Shown one piece after another: positions 43,551 through 52,996 of a stretch of 64,000 nt of DNA. The stretch's first letter is position 1. Each line of letters starts with the position of its first letter. Made by a program: the position numbers and the translations under genes. The notes below the pieces were generated by a model. That model had not been told where the DNA came from. It did no database searches and was given only the letters and a program-made list of their open reading frames with translations. Source of the DNA: Saccharofermentans sp. (GTDB taxonomy: Bacteria; Bacillota; Clostridia; Saccharofermentanales; Saccharofermentanaceae); NCBI GenBank assembly GCA_024691325.1, contig JAILNR010000019.1, positions 1-64,000 of the forward strand. The letters are read 5' to 3'.

Positions 43551-44390
43551 ATGAGTATTACAGTCGGCGTAGTGGGTCTCGGCCTTATAGGAGCTTCATT
43601 CTGTAAGGCTTACAAGGAAAGCGGAGCACGGGTGTACGGCTGGAACCGCACACGTTCAACGGCTCAGATGGCAAAGATGCAGGGCGTCATAGACGATTAT
43701 CTAACGGATGATAATCTGGGCACATGCGATCTTGTTATCGTCTCACTTTATCCTGAGGCATCAGTCGAGTGGATGAGGACTCATAAGGACAGCTTCAACA
43801 AGGCGGGTATCGTTATCGATGCATGCGGAACCAAGAAATATATTTGTGAGGAAGGCTTCAAGATTGCAAAGGAAGCAGGCTTTACTTTCGTAGGGTGTCA
43901 TCCGATGGCGGGTTTGCAGTACTCGGGTATGTCTTATGCGAAGGCAGATCTTTATGTGGGCGCTCCCATGGTTGTGGTTCCTCCGGTCTTTGATGACATC
44001 AATCTTCTCGACAGAGTAAAGAATCTTCTTATACCCTGCAAATTCGGAAGCTTCCACGTGGCTCATGCCGAGCAGCATGACAGGATGATATCTTTTACTT
44101 CGCAGATGCCGCATGTAATCTCGAATGCATATATCAAGAGCCCTAATGCGAGAGAGCACAAGGGATTCTCGGGCGGATCATATAAGGACTTAACGAGAGT
44201 TGCCAGTCTTAATCCTACGATGTGGACAGAACTGTTCTTTGAGAACAAGGATAACCTGATCTTCGAGATCGAGAATCTTCAGAATGAACTTCAGAAGTAT
44301 AAGGAAGCTCTTATAAATGATGATCATAAGAAGATGTACGATTTGCTTGAAGAAGGAAGCAGGATTAAGGACGAGGTCGACGGTAAATGA
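43551..44390 (+). CDS. tyrA: Prephenate dehydrogenase
   Basis: A 279-aa NAD-dependent enzyme. The dinucleotide-binding loop is GVVGLGLIGASF at the N-terminus. The catalytic His region is seen in GCHPMAG and the later helix with HDRMISFTSQMPH. It converts prephenate to 4-hydroxyphenylpyruvate, the committed tyrosine step. There is no C-terminal ACT domain, so feedback control would rest on aroF and the attenuator. Its stop overlaps the aroB start by 4 bases. Confidence 0.95.
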   Translation: MSITVGVVGLGLIGASFCKAYKESGARVYGWNRTRSTAQMAKMQGVIDDYLTDDNLGTCDLVIVSLYPEASVEWMRTHKDSFNKAGIVIDACGTKKYICEEGFKIAKEAGFTFVGCHPMAGLQYSGMSYAKADLYVGAPMVVVPPVFDDINLLDRVKNLLIPCKFGSFHVAHAEQHDRMISFTSQMPHVISNAYIKSPNAREHKGFSGGSYKDLTRVASLNPTMWTELFFENKDNLIFEIENLQNELQKYKEALINDDHKKMYDLLEEGSRIKDEVDGK

Positions 44391-45451
44391 TCAAGACAAA
44401 GGTTAAGGCATCCAGGAATTACACTGTAATTACGGGAAGAAGACTGATCGGGCGCACGGGCAAGCTTATCGAGGAGATACGCCCCTTTGCAAAGAAGATC
44501 CTTATCGTAAGTGAGAGCCGTGTGGCTCCTCATTATCTTGCAAGAGTAAAGGCATCGTGCGAGAAGAGCGGCTTTGAAGTATATGACTATGTCTTCGAGG
44601 CCGGTGAGAGATCCAAGAACATTAATACTATAGCGGGCATGTGGGGCGCGATGGCAAAAGCGGGCTTTACAAGAACCGACCTTATAGTTGCTTTGGGAGG
44701 AGGAGTCTGCGGCGACATGGCAGGATTTGCTGCCGCCACATTCCTTCGCGGTATAGACTTCATTCAGATACCGACATCACTTCTTGCGATGGTCGATGCA
44801 TCTATCGGAGGCAAGACAGGAATCGATCTTGCCGAGGGAAAGAATCAGGTGGGCGCATTCTGGCAGCCGTCACTTGTAATAGAAGATATAAGCTGTCTTG
44901 ATACATTGCCTGAAGGTGTTTTTATAGAGGGCATGGCTGAGGTTATCAAGTATGCGTTTATTATGGATCTGCCGCTATATAATCTTCTGTGTGAGAACAC
45001 ACTCGGATCATTGAGAAGTGATCCGCTCCTTCTTGAGAAAGTGGTCGGGATGTGTGTAAAAGATAAAGCGCATGTCATCGAGAATGATGAGCATGATAAC
45101 GGCATCAGGCAAACTTTAAATTACGGTCACACCGTGGGACACGTCATCGAGAAAAACAACAATTTCAGACTGCCTCACGGTATATGCGTCGCGAAGGGCA
45201 TGGGCATCATGATAGATGCGTGCGAGAGAAACAGCACATTGTCTTACGAGGATGCCTCGAATATGAAAGACCTGATAAAGGCATACGGCCTTCCCGTAAG
45301 TGATGAGATAACACCTGAACAGGCAGTGGCCGGCGCTATGAATGATAAGAAGAAGAGAGGCTCGATCCTCTCGGTCATTCTGGTAAATAAGATCGGTCAC
45401 TCTCAGATCAAGAACATGACACATAAAGAGTATCTGGAGTTTTTGAAGTAA
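44387..45451 (+). CDS. aroB: 3-dehydroquinate synthase
   Basis: A 354-aa NAD- and metal-dependent enzyme. The NAD loop is ALGGGVCGDMAGF. The substrate-binding IPTSLLAMVDASIGGKTGID segment and the metal ligands in EVIKYAF and NYGHTVGH are all intact. It closes DAHP to 3-dehydroquinate, step 2 of the pathway. It is translationally coupled to tyrA by an ATGA overlap, and aroA follows after 3 bases. Confidence 0.97.
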   Translation: MIKTKVKASRNYTVITGRRLIGRTGKLIEEIRPFAKKILIVSESRVAPHYLARVKASCEKSGFEVYDYVFEAGERSKNINTIAGMWGAMAKAGFTRTDLIVALGGGVCGDMAGFAAATFLRGIDFIQIPTSLLAMVDASIGGKTGIDLAEGKNQVGAFWQPSLVIEDISCLDTLPEGVFIEGMAEVIKYAFIMDLPLYNLLCENTLGSLRSDPLLLEKVVGMCVKDKAHVIENDEHDNGIRQTLNYGHTVGHVIEKNNNFRLPHGICVAKGMGIMIDACERNSTLSYEDASNMKDLIKAYGLPVSDEITPEQAVAGAMNDKKKRGSILSVILVNKIGHSQIKNMTHKEYLEFLK

Positions 45452-45454
45452 TAT

Positions 45455-46582
45455 ATGCGTCTTAAGATAAAGGACAGAAGATTCGATTTTTGTGCGCAGG
45501 CGCCGGACTCAAAATCGGTGTACCACAGAGAGCTCATAGTAAGGTTTCTGCACGGGATAAAAGACGATCTTTCTTTCCGGGATTCAGACAGCAAGGATAT
45601 CACGGCAACCAAGGAATGCCTTAAAGCTTTGTCATCAGATCAGAATGTTTTGGACTGTAATGAATCCGGTTCGACATTAAGGTTTATGATCCCTGTCGCA
45701 TGCGCTTTTCTTAAGTCACAGAACAAAAAGATCAGGCTTGTTTTTAAGACCGCGGGCCGCTTGTTTGACAGGCCTCTTGATGATCTTGAGATTTGTCTTG
45801 GCGAACATGGCATCGTTATAAGTAAAGATGCTCAAACAAGAAGTTTCATAGTAGAGGGGGATTTGACGGAAGGGCGCTTTGTGATAGACGGAAGTGTCTC
45901 TTCACAATACGTATCCGGTCTTCTGATGGCGATGATCGTCTTGCCTCACTCAAATGTTGAGGTTAAGGGCGAGGCATCTTCCATTCACTATATCGAACTT
46001 ACAAAGGCCGTTATCGGCAAGTATGCGGGAGGCGTCTTAAATCCTGAACTTGATGTGGAAGGAGACTGGTCAGCTGGTGCATTTCTTTTGTGCCTCGATA
46101 AACTTATAGACGGACATGTAAGCGTCGGGAATCTTAATGCGGATTCGGTTCAGGGCGATAAGGAGATATTAAAGTTTCTCTCCTCGTGCGGCGCGGATGA
46201 ACTTACCTGGGACTGCAGGGACATTCCCGATATCGTTCCCTATATGGCGGTTACAGCTGCATTCACCAACAAAAAGACGGTGTTTAAAAACATAAGCAGG
46301 CTCCGTGTTAAAGAGTCTGACCGCGTCGCTGCTATAAGAGAGCAGCTTTCCGAAGCGGGCATCAAAACAGAAGAGACCCAAGACGATCTTACGGTCCTGG
46401 CCTATGAGGAAAATCATCCGTCAGACACGGTAAGTCTTAAATCTTATAATGATCACAGGATGGTGATGTCGGCACTTCTTCTGGCATGCGCTTTAAGATG
46501 TGATCTTGATATTGATACAATAGACCCGGTGGATAAATCTTTCCCCGGACTTAAAAGCATTATAAGGGAGGAGTTCTCTTAA
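45455..46582 (+). CDS. aroA: EPSP synthase (3-phosphoshikimate 1-carboxyvinyltransferase)
   Basis: A 375-aa enzyme, somewhat shorter than the usual 420-440 residues, with both inside-out barrel halves present. Motifs are ESGSTLRFM, DGSVSSQYVSG and RVKESDRV near residue 288. The N-terminus is short and lacks the usual long first strand-loop, which accounts for the length. It transfers enolpyruvate from PEP to shikimate-3-phosphate. The stop overlaps the aroC start by one base. Confidence 0.95.
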   Translation: MRLKIKDRRFDFCAQAPDSKSVYHRELIVRFLHGIKDDLSFRDSDSKDITATKECLKALSSDQNVLDCNESGSTLRFMIPVACAFLKSQNKKIRLVFKTAGRLFDRPLDDLEICLGEHGIVISKDAQTRSFIVEGDLTEGRFVIDGSVSSQYVSGLLMAMIVLPHSNVEVKGEASSIHYIELTKAVIGKYAGGVLNPELDVEGDWSAGAFLLCLDKLIDGHVSVGNLNADSVQGDKEILKFLSSCGADELTWDCRDIPDIVPYMAVTAAFTNKKTVFKNISRLRVKESDRVAAIREQLSEAGIKTEETQDDLTVLAYEENHPSDTVSLKSYNDHRMVMSALLLACALRCDLDIDTIDPVDKSFPGLKSIIREEFS

Positions 46583-47685
46583 TGAGTATGGACAGCACAT
46601 ACAGGGGAGATAAGCTCGAGCTTAAGATCTACGGGCAGTCTCACAGCCCCACGATAGGTGTCTTCATCAAAGGACTCCCCGACGGCGTTAATCCTGACGA
46701 GGACTTCACACGCGCACTTATGGCAAGGCGCGCTCCGGGAAAGAATAAGTGGTCCACGCCCAGAAACGAGAAGGACGAGGTCATCTTCGAAAAGTTTGAG
46801 GACACACTTCACGGCTACATCGTTAACACCAACACAAAGCCCAAGGACTATGCCTCGATCTTAAACAAGCCGAGGCCGGGACACGCTGATTACACTGGAA
46901 AGATCAAGTATAAAGATGAAGCCGCACAAAGCGGAGGCGGAATCTTCTCAGGAAGAATGACTGCACCTCTTTGTATCGCGGGATCGATCGCGATGAACGA
47001 ACTTAACAAGCGCGGAATAAATGTATATGCACATCTTAAAAAGTGCGGCGGCGTTAAGGATGAATCCTATTATGACCACAGCGTTAATGATGAAGGGTTC
47101 AAAAAGAAACTCTCTTTGGTCTGCACAAAGGAATTTCCTTCTGTAAGTGATGAGGCAGGTGAGAAGATGAAGGCAAAGATCGAGGAAGCAAGGCTTGACC
47201 TTGATTCTGTCGGCGCTGTCGTTGAGTGCGTCATCTACGGTTTGCCTGCGGGTCTGGGAGGACCTATTTTCGACGGGCTTGAGGGCAAGATAGCAAACCT
47301 TATCTACGCTATTCCTGCTGTCAAAGGTGTTGAGTTTGGTGCCGGTTTTGATGTTGCGGATATGAGAGGGTCGCAGAATAACGATGCGTTCGAATACGAG
47401 GACGGCAAGGTTGTTCTGAAGACAAATAACTGCGGCGGAATACTGGGTGGAATAAGTGTGGGTGATGCGGCGCCCCTGGTGTTTGACTGTGCTTTCAAGC
47501 CCACGCCTTCAATCGGTAAGACACAGAAGACTATTGATATTAAACAAAAGAATAATACAGATATAAATATAGAGGGCAGACACGATCCGTGTGTTGCTCC
47601 CCGCGCCGTGCCCGTAGTAGAGGCTGCGGCTGCGCTGGCTGTTTACGATGCGGTCCTTGCGGAGGAAAGTGATGAAAACGCTTGA
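46582..47685 (+). CDS. aroC: Chorismate synthase
   Basis: A 367-aa FMN-dependent enzyme that forms chorismate from EPSP. The N-terminal GQSHSPTIG and GRMTAPLCIAGSIA, the RGSQNND region and the C-terminal GRHDPCVAPRAVPVVEA are family signatures. In most orthologues the first motif is GESHG, so the Gln-Ser-His-Ser form is slightly divergent. The start overlaps aroA by one base. The 3' end overlaps the next gene by 14 bases. Confidence 0.96.
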   Translation: MSMDSTYRGDKLELKIYGQSHSPTIGVFIKGLPDGVNPDEDFTRALMARRAPGKNKWSTPRNEKDEVIFEKFEDTLHGYIVNTNTKPKDYASILNKPRPGHADYTGKIKYKDEAAQSGGGIFSGRMTAPLCIAGSIAMNELNKRGINVYAHLKKCGGVKDESYYDHSVNDEGFKKKLSLVCTKEFPSVSDEAGEKMKAKIEEARLDLDSVGAVVECVIYGLPAGLGGPIFDGLEGKIANLIYAIPAVKGVEFGAGFDVADMRGSQNNDAFEYEDGKVVLKTNNCGGILGGISVGDAAPLVFDCAFKPTPSIGKTQKTIDIKQKNNTDINIEGRHDPCVAPRAVPVVEAAAALAVYDAVLAEESDENA

Positions 47686-49207
47686 TGAATTAAGACGTGA
47701 CATAGACGCGGCTGATAAGGATCTGATCGATGCTTTTGCAAGAAGACTTAAGACCGCGAAGGCTATAGGCGAGTTAAAGAAGATAGAGGGCAAGCCCGTA
47801 TTCGATGAGGCACGCGAAGCCGCGAAGATCGGCAGCCTCAAGTCACTTGCAGCGTTTGAAGCAAGGCCGTATGTGGACAGACTTTATAAAGAGGTTATGG
47901 GGATTGCAAAAGACTTGGAGTCGAAGCCTCTGTTCGGAGTGCTCGGCAAGTCGATACCTCATACTTATTCCCCGCAGATCCATAGTCTTATTACGGATGA
48001 GTATGCATATACAGTCATCGAGAGAGATGAAGACGAATTGGATGAACTCTGGTCTCAGGGTAAAAGAGGTGTGTACGGAGGCTTTAACGTAACCATCCCC
48101 TACAAGCGTAATGCCTGTGCTTTGTGCGATGAATTAACAGAAGGCGCAGCCAACATCAAGGCGGTCAACACGGTCGTCTTTAAAGAGAACGGCAGGACTC
48201 TCGGAGCTAATACGGATGTTTACGGTTTTGAATACATGCTTAAGTCCTCGGGCATCGATCCAAACGGGAAAGCAGTTCTCATCCTGGGAACGGGAGGTGC
48301 GTCTGCCGCTGTTAAAGAGGCTCTCACAAGACTTAAGTCCGGAAGCATCAGATTCGTAAGCAGGTCCGGCGACATCAATTACGGCAATGTTTACGATGCG
48401 TGTGCTGATGCCAACATTATCGTTAACTGTACTCCTGTCGGCATGTATCCTGAAGTGACGGATTCACCTATAGACCTTACGAGATTTACGAATCTTGAGG
48501 CTGTTGCAGATATAGTCTATAACCCGTCATGCACGAGACTTCTTTATGATGCAGAAAAGCTCGGCCTTAAGACGGCGGGCGGACTTAAGATGCTGGTTGC
48601 ACAGGCGTTCAAGGCATCCGCATTCTTCTTAGGTGCCGCGAATGATGAAGAGGCGGAAGCGCGTGTAAATGAAAGTGACATAAAAAGGGTTACCGGCATT
48701 CTTGAGAACCGCATGAAGAACATAACGGTGATCGGTATGCCGGGGTCAGGCAAGACAGAGTTTGCGAAGGAACTTGCTTTGCGCCTCGGAAGAGAATTTA
48801 TAGATCTTGATGATGAGTACACTAAGGATTATGGTGTGACTCCCGCACAGACGATAGAGAATGAAGGTGAGGAGACATTCAGAAAGAATGAATCCCTGAC
48901 AGCTCTTAAGCACCTTATCAAAAGCGGATGCGTTATATCGTGCGGCGGCGGCATCGTGACAAAGCAGCAAAATGCTTTTCCTTTAAAGTGCAACTCACGT
49001 GTTATTTATAATGAGCGTCCTCTTGAGGCACTTGCTTTGGGCGGCAGACCCATAAGTGCGGCAAAGGGTACAGCGGCGATTTACGAAGAGCGTAAGGATG
49101 CGTATGAATCTCTTGCGGATATGAAAATATCCGTCGGTGCGAAGCAGACACCTGAGGAATATATTGAGGAGGCAGTGAGGATCTACCATGAAAATACTTG
49201 TTCTTAA
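47672..49207 (+). CDS. aroE: Chorismate mutase - shikimate dehydrogenase - shikimate kinase fusion
   Basis: A 511-aa three-domain enzyme. Residues 1-85 are an AroQ-type chorismate mutase (LDELRRDIDAADKDLIDAF, LFKEV-like end). Residues 90-340 are shikimate dehydrogenase with NVTIPYK, the substrate Asp in ANTDVYGF and the NADP loop LGTGGAS. Residues 348-511 are shikimate kinase with the P-loop GMPGSGKT, DLDD and CGGGIV. One chain therefore covers dehydroshikimate to shikimate-3-phosphate and also chorismate to prephenate. The start is ATG 47672; the track start at 47648 lacks a ribosome site. It overlaps aroC by 14 and aroQ by 20 bases. Confidence 0.93.
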   Translation: MKTLDELRRDIDAADKDLIDAFARRLKTAKAIGELKKIEGKPVFDEAREAAKIGSLKSLAAFEARPYVDRLYKEVMGIAKDLESKPLFGVLGKSIPHTYSPQIHSLITDEYAYTVIERDEDELDELWSQGKRGVYGGFNVTIPYKRNACALCDELTEGAANIKAVNTVVFKENGRTLGANTDVYGFEYMLKSSGIDPNGKAVLILGTGGASAAVKEALTRLKSGSIRFVSRSGDINYGNVYDACADANIIVNCTPVGMYPEVTDSPIDLTRFTNLEAVADIVYNPSCTRLLYDAEKLGLKTAGGLKMLVAQAFKASAFFLGAANDEEAEARVNESDIKRVTGILENRMKNITVIGMPGSGKTEFAKELALRLGREFIDLDDEYTKDYGVTPAQTIENEGEETFRKNESLTALKHLIKSGCVISCGGGIVTKQQNAFPLKCNSRVIYNERPLEALALGGRPISAAKGTAAIYEERKDAYESLADMKISVGAKQTPEEYIEEAVRIYHENTCS

Positions 49208-49619
49208 CGGACCTAACCTTAACATGCTCGGCATAAGAGAGCCCGACATCTACGGCAAAAAGACATACGCGGATCTCACCGCACTTATAAAAGCACACTG
49301 CGAAAAGAACAATATCGATGTCACCTTCAAGCAGAGCAATCACGAGGGTGCACTTGTTGACTTCATACAGCAGGCGTACTTCGAGAAATGCGATGGCATC
49401 GTTATCAACCCCGGTGCCTATACGCATACTTCGGTTGCAATCCTGGATGCACTTAAGGCAGTTGCCATTCCTTTTGTGGAAGTACACATAAGTGATATCG
49501 ATGAGCGTGAGGGATTCCGCCAGATATCGTACATTTCGAGCATAGCCGAGACGACTATAAAAGGACGCGGATTTGACGGTTATATCGAAGCTGTGGATTT
49601 CCTTAAAGAGCGTTTATGA
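49188..49619 (+). CDS. aroQ: Type II 3-dehydroquinate dehydratase
   Basis: A 143-aa dodecameric-type dehydratase. LNGPNLNMLGIREPDIYG is the family N-terminus with the catalytic Tyr. The QSNHEGALVD, INPGAYTHTS and VEVHISDI motifs complete the active site. It removes water from 3-dehydroquinate, step 3 of the pathway. It overlaps the fusion gene by 20 bases and is the last gene of the operon. No prephenate dehydratase (pheA) is found in this window. Confidence 0.97.
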   Translation: MKILVLNGPNLNMLGIREPDIYGKKTYADLTALIKAHCEKNNIDVTFKQSNHEGALVDFIQQAYFEKCDGIVINPGAYTHTSVAILDALKAVAIPFVEVHISDIDEREGFRQISYISSIAETTIKGRGFDGYIEAVDFLKERL

Positions 49620-49649
49620 TAAAATGACGTTTGCAAAGGAGATAGTTAA

Positions 49650-50969
49650 ATGTCTGATAATGAGAAAGATAACATATTAAATCTTGAAGGCGATGATCTT
49701 GATGCTGCCTTGATGGCGGCTATCGAGGAGACCGAAGAAGAGGAGCAGCAGGCCCGCCTCAAAAGAGAGGAAGAGCATAAGGAGCGTGCCGAGCAGGCGC
49801 GTATAACTGCTATTGAGAATGAGAAGCAGAAGGCAAAGGTCGATGCTATCCGTGCACAAATCAATAAAGCAAATCAGAGATTCTTTCTCGTTAATGAGGG
49901 AAGCGAGTGTGATGAGGCGAAGGGGACCGCTTCTTTGAGAGGTTCTTTGTTCGGTCAGGTCAAGACGGGAGACACCGCATTCCTCTACAGAGATGACGGC
50001 AAGGTTCTTCCTACAAAAGTCATCGGAGTAGAAGTATTAAATAACAGCATATATGAGCCTGTAGGTGAGACGCGTGATAAGAGCGTGGTACTCACGATAG
50101 AGGTTGATTACAAGAAGACGGGATTTACAAAGGAGAATGCTGCACCTAAGTATGCGGTCCTCTCATCTGTTAATCCTCCTGTTGCAGACAGTAAAGGTAA
50201 TGCTCCCATCGAGAATCCCGCACTCTTTGCACTGTCTTTGCGTTATAACTCGTTGAAGGCTGACAAGGATTATATAAGAAACTTCATGCAACATACCGTG
50301 AACGGAAGATTTGTCGTTCCCGCACATACGAGTGACGAAGTCGGACAGGACGGTAAGAAGAAGATACAGATAGTCATGCTCATGGATAAAAGTCATGGCG
50401 ACAGAAAGATATTCCCGCTTTTTACTGATATAAGAACAGTAATGCTTTGGAAGGATCTGTTTAAGAGCGCTAACAAGCCCGCTCTCATTTCCATGAGATT
50501 CCCTGAGGTAGTTAAGTTTATACAGAAGGAAGGATTTGATGCTGCCATCAATCCTATGGGACCTGTCCCGACCTTCCTGCCTAACAAGCTTTTGATGCAG
50601 ATAGCATCAAATCTCGGAAACGGTCCCATAAAGAAGGAAGTGATCACTGACGGATCCAAGATAATGATCGGACCCGTGCAGGATAATCCCGAATCAGATG
50701 CTGTGAGACAGGCTCTTATCAAGCACTGTGAGGGTGTCGGACAGATAAATAAGGCAGGGCTTCTTTATATCAAGAGGAATAACCGCGTAAGCTACTTTGT
50801 TATTATAGATGCCCCCAAGGAGGAGGCGGGAACGCTTTTCCCCGGTATACTTGCTGCGCTGAAGCCTCACCTTAATGCCGTTAAGACGGTCGATTTCTCT
50901 GTCTTGTCGGAGACTCCGTTTGCGGTGGATTACTTTTCGAAGAAGAAGTGGGACTACATCCGCAAGTAA
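49650..50969 (+). CDS. SseB-like protein
   Basis: A 439-aa cytoplasmic protein. Residues 1-70 are strongly charged and predicted to form a coiled coil (EETEEEEQQARLKREEEH). The middle (about 205-315) matches the SseB N-terminal domain, with MQHTVNGRFVVPAH, FPLFTDIRTV and FDAAINPMGP. The C-terminal part (about 345-435) resembles SseB_C. SseB was named for a serine-sensitivity phenotype in E. coli; its biochemical role is unknown. ATG 49650 follows AAAGGAG, 30 bases after aroQ, so it may be read through from the aro operon. Confidence 0.82.
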   Translation: MSDNEKDNILNLEGDDLDAALMAAIEETEEEEQQARLKREEEHKERAEQARITAIENEKQKAKVDAIRAQINKANQRFFLVNEGSECDEAKGTASLRGSLFGQVKTGDTAFLYRDDGKVLPTKVIGVEVLNNSIYEPVGETRDKSVVLTIEVDYKKTGFTKENAAPKYAVLSSVNPPVADSKGNAPIENPALFALSLRYNSLKADKDYIRNFMQHTVNGRFVVPAHTSDEVGQDGKKKIQIVMLMDKSHGDRKIFPLFTDIRTVMLWKDLFKSANKPALISMRFPEVVKFIQKEGFDAAINPMGPVPTFLPNKLLMQIASNLGNGPIKKEVITDGSKIMIGPVQDNPESDAVRQALIKHCEGVGQINKAGLLYIKRNNRVSYFVIIDAPKEEAGTLFPGILAALKPHLNAVKTVDFSVLSETPFAVDYFSKKKWDYIRK

Positions 50970-50983
50970 TTATGCGTCTTCTG

Positions 50984-50992
50984 TGCTATAAT
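50984..50992 (+). promoter_or_regulatory. Extended -10 promoter before DUF4250-gpmI
   Basis: TGCTATAAT is a perfect extended -10, 28 bases before the DUF4250 start. No strong -35 box is visible. Confidence 0.55.
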
Positions 50993-51020
50993 TGCGCCGA
51001 TACTTATTAAGGAGCAGTAT

Positions 51021-51200
51021 ATGACACAGGATCCCAACATTTTGTTGAGCGTTATTAACACAGGGCTTCGCGATGAATACGCGACGCTTGAGGATCTTTG
51101 TGCGTCAAAACTTCTTAATGAGGATGAGGTAAGAGGGAAGCTTCTTGGCATAGGATATGTTTATGACGAGGAGCAAAACAGATTTATTCTTAAACAGTAA
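51021..51200 (+). CDS. DUF4250 small protein
   Basis: A 59-aa protein, just below the ORF-track cutoff. ATG 51021 follows AAGGAGC. The sequence contains PNILLSVINTGLRDEYATLEDLC and ends LLGIGYVYDEEQNRF, matching the DUF4250 family of Clostridia. The layout suggests a small helix-turn-helix-like fold, but its function is unknown. It sits 23 bases before gpmI, probably in the same transcript. Confidence 0.82.
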   Translation: MTQDPNILLSVINTGLRDEYATLEDLCASKLLNEDEVRGKLLGIGYVYDEEQNRFILKQ

Positions 51201-51223
51201 TTAATTATTAAGGAGTTAATATT

Positions 51224-52816
51224 ATGAGACCAAAACCCGTAGTAATGATGGTTCTTGACGGTTACGGAATCACGGACCACGAAGAAGGCAATGCCATTAA
51301 GATGGCAAACACACCTGTTATGGACAAGCTTATGGCTGAATGTCCTTATCAGCTGGGACTCGCTTCCGGCCTCTCGGTAGGACTTCCTGACGGTCAGATG
51401 GGTAACTCCGAAGTAGGACACATGAATATCGGTTCAGGCCGTATCATCTACCAGGACCTCACACTTATTACAAAGTATATCGAGGACGGCGTCTTCTTTA
51501 AGAATGAGGAGCTTCTTCGTGCAATCGATAACTGCAAGAAGAACAATTCAGATCTTCACATCTGGGGTCTTCTTTCTGACGGCGGTGTTCACAGCCACAT
51601 CACACACCTGTACGCATTGATTGAGATGTGCAAGAAGGAAGGACTTCAGAATGTATATGTTCATCCTTTCTTTGACGGACGTGATACTCCTCCTGCATCA
51701 GGTAAGGATTATCTTCAGGCTCTCGTTGACAAGATGAATGAGATCGGCTGCGGTAAGGTTGCTTCCATGTCAGGCCGTTACTACGCTATGGACCGTGACA
51801 GCAACTGGGACCGTATACAGAAGGCATATGATGCTCTTGTAATTGGAGAAGGCGTTAAGGATACAGACCCGGTCGCTGCTATGCAGAAGTCTTACGACAA
51901 CGGCGTAACAGACGAGTTCGTTCTTCCTACTGTTATTACAGATGAGAGCGGCAAGCCTTTGTCAGTTGTTAAGCCTAATGACTCCGTCATCTTCTTTAAC
52001 TTCCGTCCTGACAGAGCACGTGAGATCACAAAGGCATTCTGTTTCTCCGATGAGGACATCGCAGCTTCCGAGGGTGATGCTTCTGATACGAAGTGCATCA
52101 AGTTCCTGAAGCGCCACAACGGCTTCATGCCTTTGACATATGTTTGCTTCAAGGATTATGACGAGACTATCCCCAACAAGTATGTCGCTTTCAAGAAGGA
52201 AGAGATCAAGAACACATTGGGTGAGTATCTTGCAAATAACGGCTTGAAGCAGTTAAGACTTGCCGAGACAGAGAAGTATGCACACGTTACATTCTTCTTT
52301 AACGGCGGTATCGAGGATCCCAATAAGGATGAGGACAGAACACTGGTTCCTTCTCCTGCTGTTGCAACATATGACCTTAAGCCTGAGATGAGCGCTCCCG
52401 AAGTATCCGAGAAGCTCAATGCGGCTATCACATCCGGTGAATATGATGTGATCATCATCAACTTCGCTAACCCTGACATGGTAGGTCATACAGGTGTTAT
52501 CGAGGCTGCCGTAAAGGCTGTAGAGCGTATCGATCAGTGTGTCGGTGCTGCCGTTGACGCTGTTAAGCAGGTTGGCGGAACGCTCTTCATCTGCGCCGAT
52601 CACGGTAACGCTGAGCAGATGATCAACTATGAGACAAAGGCACCTCATACGGCTCACACAACAAATCCCGTACCGTTCATACTCGTGAACTACGATCCGG
52701 CTTACACACTCCGTGAAGGCGGCAGACTGTGCGATATCGCTCCCACCCTGCTTGAGATCATGGGTCTCCCGCAGCCTTCCGAGATGACAGGAAAGAGCCT
52801 GCTCATCAAGAAGTAA
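51224..52816 (+). CDS. gpmI: 2,3-bisphosphoglycerate-independent phosphoglycerate mutase
   Basis: A 530-aa metal-dependent glycolytic enzyme of the alkaline phosphatase superfamily. The N-terminal VMMVLDGYG provides metal ligands. The phosphoserine motif is GQMGNSEVGHMNIGSGR. The insert phosphotransferase domain has DGRDTPP and NFRPDRAREI. The C-terminal metal motif is ADHGNAE. It interconverts 3- and 2-phosphoglycerate. ATG 51224 follows AAGGAG. The gene ends at a clear intrinsic terminator. Confidence 0.97.
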   Translation: MRPKPVVMMVLDGYGITDHEEGNAIKMANTPVMDKLMAECPYQLGLASGLSVGLPDGQMGNSEVGHMNIGSGRIIYQDLTLITKYIEDGVFFKNEELLRAIDNCKKNNSDLHIWGLLSDGGVHSHITHLYALIEMCKKEGLQNVYVHPFFDGRDTPPASGKDYLQALVDKMNEIGCGKVASMSGRYYAMDRDSNWDRIQKAYDALVIGEGVKDTDPVAAMQKSYDNGVTDEFVLPTVITDESGKPLSVVKPNDSVIFFNFRPDRAREITKAFCFSDEDIAASEGDASDTKCIKFLKRHNGFMPLTYVCFKDYDETIPNKYVAFKKEEIKNTLGEYLANNGLKQLRLAETEKYAHVTFFFNGGIEDPNKDEDRTLVPSPAVATYDLKPEMSAPEVSEKLNAAITSGEYDVIIINFANPDMVGHTGVIEAAVKAVERIDQCVGAAVDAVKQVGGTLFICADHGNAEQMINYETKAPHTAHTTNPVPFILVNYDPAYTLREGGRLCDIAPTLLEIMGLPQPSEMTGKSLLIKK

Positions 52817-52847
52817 TCCCGGTAAAATACAACTTTATGAAAACCCC

Positions 52848-52875
52848 GAAGACCGCGTAACTGCGGTCTTTTTCG
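52848..52875 (+). terminator. Intrinsic terminator after gpmI
   Basis: AAGACCGC (52849-52856) pairs with GCGGTCTT (52863-52870) around a 6-base loop, running into TTTTT. It separates gpmI from the nrdD regulatory region. Confidence 0.85.
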
Positions 52876-52908
52876 TGCTTTTGTACCCCTATGTTTCGAA
52901 AATGTAAC

Positions 52909-52952
52909 ACAATATATAGTGGTTTGTTATTGACCTTACCACAATATATAGT
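52909..52952 (+). promoter_or_regulatory. Paired NrdR boxes
   Basis: Two copies of ACAATATATAGT begin at 52909 and 52941, exactly 32 bases (three helical turns) apart. This matches the conserved NrdR-box core and the paired spacing found before ribonucleotide reductase genes. The second copy lies between the -35 and -10 boxes, so NrdR-(d)ATP should repress. Confidence 0.88.
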
Positions 52953-52958
52953 TAGAAT
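52930..52958 (+). promoter_or_regulatory. Promoter of nrdDG
   Basis: TTGACC (52930-52935), 17 bases, TAGAAT (52953-52958). The spacer contains the second NrdR box. The leader to the nrdD ATG is about 130 bases. Confidence 0.65.
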
Positions 52959-52996
52959 GTTGAAGCAAGAACGGGGAATCAAAAATCCGTTAGAAA

